DNA of 64,000 nt, taken from positions 3,720,001 to 3,784,000 of the forward strand of contig NC_033567.1 of the NCBI RefSeq assembly GCF_001680005.1. The letters are read 5' to 3'. Positions 54,925 through 64,000 of the stretch are shown here, piece by piece; position 1 is the stretch's first letter; every line of letters starts with the position of its first letter. A program made the translations under genes and the position numbers. The notes under the pieces are model-generated. The model worked only from the letters and a program-made list of their open reading frames with translations. It was not told where the DNA came from and did not search any database. Source of the DNA: Plasmodium coatneyi. Lineage: Eukaryota > Apicomplexa > Aconoidasida > Haemosporida > Plasmodiidae.

Positions 54925-57269
54925 ATGGCTGTGGCAGACCTTATTGACATTAAGCAGTTGAATGAACTGCGGAGGACCAACCCTACGAAGGCCAAAAATC
55001 TCATAAAAAAGATAGTACGTCGAAGGAGAGAAAAAAAATTATTTGCACGTGTGGAAGCAGCTTGAATCCACATGTTATAAAAGCGGCAGCAGCGCGTATG
55101 TGGAGCGTATCTGCATGTATGCAATTGTATGCGCATAACTTTGTGGCGTTTTCGGCTGTGTTCTACATTTTTGCGTCCCTTCACCCCACTTTTTTGCAGA
55201 AAAAGAAAAATGCCAAGAAGGAAAAGAGGGACAAGACGGACAGGAAGATCGACACAGCTGGTGCTGCAAACAGAAACGATGCAAGCAGCTACCGGCACGA
55301 ACCCTACGTGGAGTACGTGGAGGAAGGTGAGAGAAAAAGCATCCATGTGCATTTGTAAAAACGCCGGGAAAATATGCCCCCGAGCTGCGCGTAACTATTT
55401 ATTTTTAGGTTATGCAAACCGTATCTGCGTATATACCCACCCTGGCGTATAACCCATCTTGTGCCCGTTTTGTCTTCCCCTGCTTTCCCCCCACCATACA
55501 CAGATATCGAGGAAGAAATTTTTAAAAACTTCCAAGATGTGTACAAAAGGTTTAAAGGTAGTACGGATGACCAGGAGGAATACGAACAGCAGAAGGAAGA
55601 TGAAAAAAAAATAAGTCTGTATGATAGCAACTCGGAAGACGACAGTGATAATGATGACAATAGTGATGACTCCGATGAAGAGGAAGAAAGTGGGGGAAAG
55701 GCAAAAAAAAAAGAACCCATTTCGAAGAAAGCCTTAAAATTGTTAAGTAGACCATCCGTTGTGGAATTAAAAGAATTTGCAAAAAAACCAGAGCTAGTCG
55801 AAATATGGGACACGACAGCAAGTGACCCATTTTTCTTTGTCTGGTTAAAATGTTTAAAAGATTCTGTGCCTGTGCCACAGCAGTGGTGCCAGAAAAGGAA
55901 ATATATGCACGGAAAAAGAGGCATAGAAAAAATACCATACAAATTACCTCCCTACATTGAAGATACGAAAATTAGCGAAATTAGGCAAGCCATAAAAGAA
56001 AAAGAAGAACAAAAGTCATTAAAGCAAAAAATGCGTGATAGAGTCAGACCCAAACTGCACACAATGGATATAGATTACCAAACGCTTCATGATGCTTTTT
56101 TCAAATATGCAACAAAACCGAAATTAGTAAAATTTGCAGATGTGTACTATGAAGGGAAAGAATTTGAATTAAAAACGAAGAAATTTCGCCCAGGAGTTAT
56201 TTCAGAAAAACTGAGAAATGCTCTAAACATAGATCCATCTGAACCTTTGCCTTGGTTATTTAATATGCAGAAATATGGATTACCTCCCTCTTTTCCTTAT
56301 TTAAATATCCCCGGATTGAATGACCTTACGTCGGAAAACTCTGCAGGGGGGAAGGCTACCCCTGGAAACACATCAGGTTTACATCCACAGAGTGGCATGA
56401 ATAAACCACAGGAGGATGGAACAAAAGCGAAATACGAAAATGTGGATGAATCGGGAAATATCATATATGGGAATTTCATATCCCAACATACAAGTGAGAA
56501 CAGCAGTAAGTACCCGGATGACTTTCTCTGGGGGGAGATTGATGAAAATTACGTAAACTCCGACGAGGAGGAGGATGACGAAGAAGAAGTTGACGATGAG
56601 GAGGAAGAGGGAACAGATGAAAAGAAGAAGAAAAAAAAGAAAGGACTGTCAAAAGAACAAACAGAAAAAATGGATGGACTCGATTCGGAAAATGCAAACC
56701 TAAACTTGAGTGAAGATATGATGAAAGGAAATTACAACAGTGGACTGTACAGTGTTGCCACGAATACGAAAATAAACGGGTCATATACTCCCTTCATGGA
56801 AAGTGGAGTAACGTCTGTAGATCTAACTTCCTTCATTTCTGGATATGAGACACCCAAATATGTTTACAATAATAGTTACATGAATCCGGCACATATCAAG
56901 CCATACACAGTGCTGCAAAAGGAGGAAGTACCCATGTCACAAAATCATTTGTTTGCCTCAAATGTGAAGTATAAAATAAATCCCGCAGTTTCCATTATGA
57001 GTAAGTCGTCGAACGTTTCCGAGGTAGGGGGAGGAGGGATCACCCCTTTCAGCGGAGTCTCCATGTCAACACCTTATGCTGCAAGTGAGACGGGAAAGAA
57101 ACTCCAAATTAACCCTCCACAGACAAATATAGAAGATATAAAGAAGGAGCTCAGCAAACATGAGGAGTTGTCCAATAAGGCCAAGCTCGTATCGGCACAG
57201 GTCGACCCACCCAAGAAGGGAAAAAAGGAGGAGAAGAAAAAGAAGAAGAAAAAGTACTTCAAATTTTGA
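54925..57269 (+). CDS. SF3B2: Splicing factor 3B subunit 2 (660 residues)
   Basis: Three phase-consistent exons: 54925-55014, 55200-55326 and 55504-57269. The SF3b subunit 2 (SAP145/Cus1) core is plain. The DUF382 part runs from about residue 156 (VVELKEFAKKPELVEIWD), through WCQKRKYMHGKRGIEKIPY and VRPKLHTMDIDYQTLHDAFF. The PSP-type part contains RPGVISEKLRNALNI, LPWLFNMQKYGLPPSFPYL and IPGLN at about 300-346. It is a subunit of the U2 snRNP SF3b complex that contacts the branch-point region. An acidic Ser/Asp/Glu tract precedes the core, and a second acidic stretch followed by a Lys cluster lies after it. The C terminus is a Lys-rich tail (GKKEEKKKKKKKYFKF). Exon 1 reads MAVADLIDIKQLNELRR, giving a clean start. 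The protein is somewhat shorter than the animal one, mainly at the N-terminus. Confidence 0.93.
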
Positions 57270-57912
57270 GCAACCTCCCCTTTATGTCTCTTCCGCAGGA
57301 TATACCTATCGATGTACCTGCTGGATGGTTACCCAGAAGGGGCAACTCCTGTTGTTCCCAGGTTAAGGCAACCTCACTGTGCATTCACGCGTCCACGTTG
57401 GAACCTTTTTTTTACGTTTTCAACGTCGGTTGGATTATCTTCCACCACGTTTATAATTCACTTACTTCACAATTTTGTAAAACTTTTTTTTTTTTTAAAA
57501 AAATTGGTGAATGTGCGTCATTTTGTGAAGCATCCATTTGGTGCACATGCGAAACGGCGGAGGTGGAAAATAATTTTTTTTTTTGTCTTTTTGGAAGGGA
57601 CTTGTATATCACCATGGGGGGGCTGCCCACGGGGGGAGAGAGGTCTGCCATTGTTTATCCCATTTGCTGCGCGCAGTTTAGCAGGCAAATCTGGTCAACA
57701 TGATAGGTGCACATATGTTGTAGACGCCGCAACAAGCGAAATACGTGTACGTACACAATATAGCAAAAGACGAAGGTGAAAGAGAAGACATTCACATACC
57801 ACTCCCGTTTCTGCATACAATGTGTAGCCGAACTAGGATAAACTAACCTGCAAAAAAATGAAAAAAAAGGCAACGTAAGGTACCCCCATTTGCTCATCAA
57901 ACCGAAGGCATA
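57270..57912. other. Intergenic region between SF3B2 and MND1
   Basis: T-rich tracts lie near 57482-57497 and 57570-57580. No gene is seen. The poly-A and T composition suits the SF3B2 3' UTR and the MND1 promoter. Confidence 0.6.
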
Positions 57913-59036
57913 ATGAAAAAAAAGGGAAAAAGCAACGATGAAAAAAAACAAATTCTGTACGACATCATGTTGGAGAGTGAATCCTTTTTCATATTAAAGG
58001 AGTTGGAGGCGCTGGCGCCAAAGAAGGGGATCCGCTCCCTCTTTGTCAAGGGTTAAAACATATGCACAGGAGTTGCATATATTTTGTAGATAATCCTGTC
58101 CCGTGTGCAAACGTAGTTATATATAGAACAACCCCTGGTGGGTTCCTTCCCCAAGTAGACCTACTACAGCAGCTCGTGGATGATAACAAAGTGAAATCGG
58201 AAAAGGTTGGCGCGCAGAACATTTACTGGTATGTGCACATGTCCGTTTTGCTAATTCGATATGCATATGCCTTATTGTCCTTTTCACCTTGCCTCATTTT
58301 TGTTTCTTCCCCTTAAGGGTGCTCAAAACTGAGGAGGCCTCCACCCTGCAGAATTCGTACCAGGAGATGAAGTATGCATAATCGGGTTTGCAATGTGTAC
58401 TAGTACACCTAGCATGCAAAACGAAGAAACGGAAGGAAAAAAGACAAACATGAACACTTCTTTCCTTGCAAGAGAAAAGAAGGAAGAGTATGAGGAGAAC
58501 GCCAGAAGAGAGAAGGAGGGCTACGAAGAATTTGCGAATTCCTTAAGCATTTCGCAGGTATGGTGGCAGAGATTCTTCTTTGTTTTTTCGTTAACTGTAG
58601 TTCGTTGCGCATGAGTGTGCATGTGTGTGTTTGCATATGTATAGTACCTTTAAGCCACAACCCCACTGCACACGCAGGACCAACTGAGAGACAAGCTAGA
58701 GGAAGCCAAAACGCTCATGAGTCATCTGGAGGAGAAAAAGAAGGAACTGGAAAATGTGAAGAAGACGGATATGAAGCAGATAGAAATGATGAAGATGCAG
58801 AATGAGTGCGCCGTGGAGTCCATTCAAAGGTTCGAAAGTGTAACAATTCCACGTTTATGCTGCAGTGGCATTGCCCTTTTAACATTGCACACATTTCCGT
58901 GGAGAAGCAACATTTTTTTTTATTCCACTTTTTTTATCGTCAAAGATGGAACAACAACATCTGCTTGGTGAAGCAGTGGATCCAGGACAGAACGAACAAA
59001 CCCGCAGACACGGTCGATAGGCTGCTAGGAATGTAA
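57913..59036 (+). CDS. MND1: Meiotic nuclear division protein 1 (196 residues, six exons)
   Basis: Exons 57913-58051, 58159-58228, 58318-58371, 58473-58557, 58678-58829 and 58946-59036 join in phase. The N-terminal winged-helix reads FFILKELEALAPKKGIRSLF and then LLQQLVDDNKVKSEKVGAQN, ending IYW. It parallels animal and fungal MND1 (LKxLEKIAPKKKGI, LVDDGxV, NYYW). A coiled coil follows, then RWNNNICLVKQWI, the counterpart of the RWTDNIFAIKSW end. MND1 forms a dimer with HOP2 that helps DMC1/RAD51 strand invasion in meiosis, here in the zygote after fertilisation in the mosquito. The exon 4 acceptor is chosen at 58473 because it gives the same IYW-to-RW spacing as other MND1 proteins. An acceptor about 66 bases earlier is also in frame and would add about 22 residues. 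Confidence 0.9.
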
Positions 59037-60162
59037 CTTCAATTTATGAACGAGAAAAAAAAAAAAATTACAAAAAAGGGAACTTCCGTTTTGTTATGTA
59101 CAGCCAATTTGAATTTTTTTTTTTTTTTTTTTTTTAGCAAAGATATATTTAATAACTGGAACTGAAATGGTATAGCCTTCCCATTGCACGGGATGTCACG
59201 TTGGGATGCTTAAACATGTGTGAAGGAATTTGTTCCCACGTATGGACAAGCGGGTAACATACCCTTTTTGGGGGAATTGTTCAAAAGGGGGCATTTTTTT
59301 TTTATGAGAAATTTGTTTGGCTATAAGGGGCAGTTCTTTCCCTGCGGTTGGTCACTTGGCGAGGAAAATTTTTAAAACCTGAAGAAAACAACCACGTAAC
59401 ATTCGCTTGAGAGAGGTTTCTTCCTTGAAAGTGGCTTCCTACAAGTGAGTGTGCGTCCGTGGATTCGCAGTCTGCTCCTTCCCAAATGACGCACGTGAGC
59501 ATTCCTCCAAAACAGTACACCTGTACCAAGCTTCTACATGCATGTAAACCTTTGCAAATTTACAAGCGACAGCGCAAAAGCGGGAAATGACACAAGGGAA
59601 ATCCCCAAATGGTCTCCTCTCCCCCGTTCCACATTTAAAAGGGCTGATCAAATCGCAACAAATTTCCCAAAAAAAATGAGAAAAAAAAAAAAAAAAAAAA
59701 AAAAAGTGAGTTCCCCCCAATGTGAAACTTTTCTCGCGCGTGGATAATTCTTTTTTTACATGTTCACACAATTTTACAAAAACGAAAATGCCGCTTTTAC
59801 GTGAATTTAATTTTTTTTACACTTTTACGGGTTCGCAAGAGAAGTGTAAACCGGGCAGATAAAGCAGACCACCTGAGGTGTCCCTGCGATTGTGCCGCGT
59901 AAAAAATGTTGTATAGCCATGTGCGTCAGTGTACTACGCGTGTACACACTAGCGCAAATTGGCTTCACATTTATTCCATAATTTGGCAGTTGTTCCTCTA
60001 ACGTTGCTATATAATGTATATGTAGGCGCGTTTGCCCTTGTGTTTACATGTTTCCGTTTTTTTGCTCACACACCGCAAGTGTACGTTGCTCGAGTTTTTA
60101 TAATTTACACTCGCATATACGTGTACACACGTATTTGCGTCTGTGTGTATGTGTACGTGTGT

Positions 60163-60196
<34 letters not shown>

Positions 60197-60503
60197 TCTG
60201 AACCTTTGGCAGCGACGCACAGTACAACTTCTTATCCATCTATGTCCCTTTTCTGTTCGCGAAACGGTTTGATGTAAATCTTGCGGGAAGGGCAGATTTG
60301 CGTGGACGTTCTGCGTGGGTTTAACAGGGGCTCGTGCGAATTGTTCTGCCTCACCTGGTCATTGCCAACGGAACCGCGCTCACGTGCATGTGCACACATA
60401 CATATATATATATATATAACAGCGCGAGTGTAGCTTTTTTACGGGTTATTTGTGCCCCTTCATTTGAGCGAACAAATCGAGGCAATTTATTTATATTTTC
60501 AAA
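59037..60503. other. Intergenic region between MND1 and the MORN-repeat gene
   Basis: Poly-T or poly-A runs lie at about 59117-59136, 59686-59705 and 60163-60193, and there is a TA microsatellite at about 60404-60418. No gene is supported. Open frames here are T-run artefacts. Confidence 0.6.
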
Positions 60504-62021
60504 ATGAGGTGTTGCACTAAGAATGCAGTAAACGTAGAAAGCCCTAAGAAGGTAATCGTCGTCGAAACGGAGGATGACACCAGGGAAGAGGAGAACCCGT
60601 ACGAAGACCTCCCCACGGTTACTGTCACGCTGAGTGACGGCTCCGTGTACACGGGCACTACGAAGGTATGAGCTGTGCGGATCTGTAACGGAAGCGTGAA
60701 AATAACACAACTCATCCCACGTGTAGAAGCTCCTCGAAGGAGAACCAAACGGGCGTGCTCACAGACACACACATACATTAATATACATGCATATGTTCTC
60801 ATGTGTTTTCCTTTTCTTCCTCCGAATGCTGCAGGACAATCGCGTGCACGGGCGGGGGATTCTGAAGTACGCAAATGGGGACCAATACGAGGGAGAATTT
60901 GTTGACGGTAAGAAAGAAGGAAAGGGAAAATGGACAGACAAGGAAAATAATACATACGAAGGAGACTGGGTAAAAGATAAAAGACATGGCCATGGGGTGT
61001 ACAAAACAGCAGATGGATTTACTTTCGAAGGGGAGTTTGCAAATAATAAAAGAGAAGGAAAAGGAACCATTATAACGCCGGAGAAGACTAAATATATTTG
61101 CTCCTTCCAGAATGACGAAGAGGTAGGGGAAGTGGAGTTTTTTTTCGCAAATGGTGATCATGCCCTTGGATATATTAAGGATGGTTATTTAAGCCAAAAT
61201 GGAAGGTATGAATTTAAAAATGGAGACATCTATGTGGGCAATTTCGAGAAAGGTTTATTCCACGGAGAAGGGTACTACAAATGGAACAACGACGCGAATT
61301 ACGCAATATATGAGGGGAATTATTCTGGAGGAAAGAAACACGGGAAGGGGCAGCTCATCAATAAGGACGGACGCATACTGTGTGGTGTCTTCAGGGATAA
61401 TAATATGGACGGCGAGTTTTTAGAAATTAGCCCTCAAGGGAATCAAACGAAGGGTAAGTGCGGCATCGGCATGGTATAGGATCTGGGTGTCGATCAATCA
61501 TTCGACCTTTCCCCCAAGAAGAAGCAATAGCCTCATATATATATATATATATATTTTTTTTTTATACTCACCCCGATTCACACGCACATCTAACTTTCCT
61601 CCCTCCTGAACACACACACTACAGTCCTGTACGACAAAGGCTTCTTTGTAAAAGTTCTAGACAATATTGATCAAAACCTAAACGTGAAGGAATTCCTCGA
61701 GGATTCCATCATTCACACAAGTATCTTTTCCGACCCGGATGCATACAAGAAGTTGTATGAGGTAGGTGTTCCCTCGAGAAGGGTGCAGCTTCGTTTGAGT
61801 GCCTTCCCCCCGATGATCCCTTTCGACTGAGCAGCCTTTTCGCAATTTCGATTGGCTATATAAATATGTAGGGGGGAATTTTCCACACTTTACACCCTTT
61901 CCACACCTTTGTGCAAATATTTTAAATAATTCTATCGTCCGCCTTTCCCCCTTTGCAGATCACGGAAAAGAAGAAACCCCAGTTTCGCCTTAACTTAAGA
62001 AGGACACAAGCAACGAGCTGA
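60504..62021 (+). CDS. MORN-repeat protein (326 residues, four exons)
   Basis: Exons 60504-60665, 60835-61453, 61625-61761 and 61959-62021 join in phase. Exon 1 supplies an acidic leader that begins MRCCTKN, so the two Cys near the start may be lipid-modified. Exon 2 carries six or seven MORN units, such as GRGILKYANGDQYEGEF, NTYEGDWVKDKRHGHGVYK, FTFEGEFANNKREGKG and GDIYVGNFEKGLFHGEGYYK. The last exons encode a short unique C-terminal region ending in a basic segment (FRLNLRRTQATS). MORN repeats form extended beta-hairpins that link membranes, lipids or cytoskeleton. In apicomplexans such proteins act at the basal complex, inner membrane complex or other peripheral structures; the specific role here is unknown. 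The gene is convergent with eS28. Confidence 0.88.
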
Positions 62022-62869
62022 GCGACCTTGGTGGCGTTGTGCCGTATTCGGGGCAAAGGGAAGGTGTATACCACTCAGTCTACACTCCTACCCAGGTTCG
62101 TTTTTCTCAGTTTTCCGCTTTTTCCCGTGATTTGCATGTTTGTGGGACTACTCATTTGTGCATCTACACACGTTTGATTTTTCCCTAACGGCCCAACTTT
62201 ATAATTCTTTCGCCCTGGCCCTGGTGCCCATTTGAACCAACTCAAACTGCTTGTCATTAGTTGGTACTTTGACCGGGCGGACGCCGAAACGCGTTTCAGT
62301 GCCCCGTGAGGGGATATGCATACGTTCATATGTAAGGCTCCTTTTTTATTTCTTTCGATTTGATAAGGTCTTTTTTTGCAAGTTTCCCTTGTTCAAGCGG
62401 TGTAGGAAAAAAACGCAAACGCAGGTATACATATATTATATACAACCATGCGTGCGCGAGTCTACAACCCCATGCCGCTTCTTAAATACTCACGGTGAAG
62501 AAAAAGCTGTTGCATTCACGTAAGCATATAATAAAAAAAAAAAAAAAAAGGAGGAAAAAAGGATGCACAAAAAGGTATATAATTAACAACGGGACCCATG
62601 TTCATGTTGCGCATATATGTATAGGTAGTGTGGCTTCATCTTTTATCGCTCTTACAATTAAGGGGGGGTGTATGCTCTTCCTCTCTTTACAACACAGCAA
62701 TGATATGCGTGCCAGCTGGTAGGCATGCTGCAGTTCAGGCAATAAATATAAAGATTCTTTGCGCTCCTCACGTAGATCATACTGACATTCGTCCTTCTCC
62801 TTTCCATGGTCGGGATTTCTCCCCACCCCCCCACACGTAATTTCTTCCTCTCTCTTCTTAGCGCCGCAT
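62022..62869. other. Convergent intergenic region between MORN and eS28 genes
   Basis: A poly-A run lies at 62530-62548. No coding region is supported. It contains the 3' flanks of both genes. Confidence 0.6.
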
Positions 62870-63073
62870 TTATCGTAATCTTCTTGCTTCTCTTTCCGTT
62901 TCGAGTAAGGCTAAAATATCTCCTTCTCTGACTGGGCCCTTAACATTTCTTATTAAAAATCTTCCTGACAATTCTGTATCTCCCATAAATTGGGCCCTGA
63001 CTTGTATGACTCCTCCTCTGCTTCCTGTTCTTCCCAAAACTTTTTCAACTTTGGCTAACTTGGATTTTTCCAT
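62870..63073 (-). CDS. RPS28: 40S ribosomal protein eS28 (67 residues)
   Basis: It is complete in one exon with a clear ATG at 63073. The sequence has the eS28 hallmarks: SKLAKVEKVLGRTGSRGG near the start, VRAQFMGDTE in the middle, and the almost invariant C-terminal block RNVKGPVREGDILALLETE followed by REARRLR. eS28 is an essential small-subunit protein at the mRNA exit region. Length and motif order match other eukaryotes. Confidence 0.97.
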   Translation of the reverse strand: MEKSKLAKVEKVLGRTGSRGGVIQVRAQFMGDTELSGRFLIRNVKGPVREGDILALLETEREARRLR

Positions 63074-64000
63074 TTTGGCAAAAAATGTGAGAAAAGTGGC
63101 CGTTTGGTTAAGAGGATCGCTTAAAACGAAATAAATGAATAATCAAGCAAATAATTTAGCAAATAATTAATTAAATAATTAAATAAATCGCTTTCTGGGC
63201 AGTTACGCGGATTTTTTGCGTACGTTATAATTCGTTACAATTTTATTGTATTTTTTTTAAATTCCTTTTTGGCTATTTTTTTTCGCTTATATTATATGTA
63301 TGTCGTGCTTTGTTAAATATTTTTGCAAAAACTGGCAAACTTCTCTTTTTTCATCCCTTTTGTAAAATTACCGTTACAGAAAAAGAAACGGCGCATATAT
63401 TTCTTGTCATTCCGTACAAATGATGGCACCGAGTTTGGTATTTTTAAAAAATGCGCCTTCGGTGAAGTGGTAAAAATACCGTTTTCACACTTATATACCA
63501 GTTAAAATTAATTGGTGATTTTGTGAATACTTTAAATGGTTACGAATATTTTTTCGATCAATTTATAACTCACCATTTGATGCTTTGCCAAAACACCGCC
63601 GTGGTGCGCAGTTGAAACGAAAACAAACTTTGCTGACCCAACCCGGACTGCATAAACTTAACCGCACAAAGGAGAAGTACTTTTTTTTTTTTTTTTTTTT
63701 TTCCCTTTTTACGTCATTTTACATATGGTTCAATTTATGTGCTGTTCTTTTTGCTGAACTTTTTTATGCCCCGATTTGTTGTGACTGTTTCCTAGGGGGG
63801 AGGGAAAAAAAAGTGCCGCAAAAATATTGCCGTCACACAGATTGCCTTAGCGCTGTTGACAAAGTACCACCACTATTCAGCTCTATATAGGGGCAACCTC
63901 TCATTTTTGTCACGCCAAATATTAAATGGAATGAACTCGAACAGGGCGAAAAATGAGCCTCCTTTTGTATTAAATAAATGGTAAAGGTTCAACCGCTTAA
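63074..64000. other. Region upstream of eS28 to the window edge; no gene supported
   Basis: AT-rich, with AAATAATTAA-type repeats at about 63125-63190 and a poly-T run at 63681-63702. A 101-codon plus-strand frame at 63585-63890 has poly-Phe in the middle and no family resemblance. The eS28 promoter should lie within the first few hundred bases. Confidence 0.55.

Noticed and set aside
55304..55942. Minus-strand frame of 212 codons over SF3B2
   Set aside because: Antisense of the conserved SF3B2 coding exon.
63585..63890. Plus-strand 101-codon frame near the right edge
   Set aside because: Contains a poly-T-derived Phe run and no recognisable domain.

Overview
The window looks like Plasmodium nuclear DNA from the SICAvar-bearing simian malaria lineage (P. 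knowlesi / P. coatneyi type). Four things point there. Several multi-exon PIR/KIR genes carry the FYYWLG-type motif. One gene has the complete SICAvar 3' end (transmembrane exon plus the conserved cytoplasmic exon). There are internal CCCTAAA / GGGTT(T/C)A telomere-like repeats. The core genes are moderately AT-rich, with short phase-matched introns. I cannot separate the two species by eye. All exon models below were built by hand from splice signals and reading-frame continuity.

Region 1 (1-27.75 kb) is a variant-antigen island. On the minus strand it holds a 5' fragment of a KIR gene (1-225), a KIR pseudogene (1839-2972), a double-PIR-domain KIR (4106-6701), a compact SICAvar gene (9450-12586), two single-PIR KIR genes (17981-19412 and 21264-22837) and a second double-PIR KIR (23961-26333). 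On the plus strand it holds an orphan KIR terminal exon (8363-8599) and a degenerate multi-spanning membrane protein gene with a signal peptide (15805-16878) followed by a partial tandem copy. A telomere-like array (about 14170-14494) lies between the divergent SICAvar and membrane-protein genes. It is flanked by a pyrimidine-rich stretch on the left and a purine-rich stretch on the right. Two blocks, about 1.7-8.35 kb and 21.1-27.75 kb, share gene order, 3' flank, 5' flank and minisatellite. They look like copies of one ancestral KIR module; one copy of the single-domain gene has decayed.

Region 2 (27.75-64 kb) is ordinary chromosomal core. In order: a signal-peptide GB1/RHD3-type GTPase (+), a COG1-like Golgi tether subunit (+), a thioredoxin-like protein (+), valyl-tRNA synthetase (-), a 1860-residue conserved protein of unknown function (-), a small five-exon secreted protein (+), splicing factor SF3B2 (+, 3 exons), the meiotic recombination factor MND1 (+, 6 exons), a MORN-repeat protein (+, 4 exons) and ribosomal protein eS28 (-). 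These are mostly unrelated housekeeping or stage-specific genes without operon-like logic. The contrast with region 1 is abrupt and coincides with the last minisatellite and a short alternating CG/TG tract near 27.98 kb.

No tRNA, rRNA, CRISPR or autonomous mobile element was recognised.
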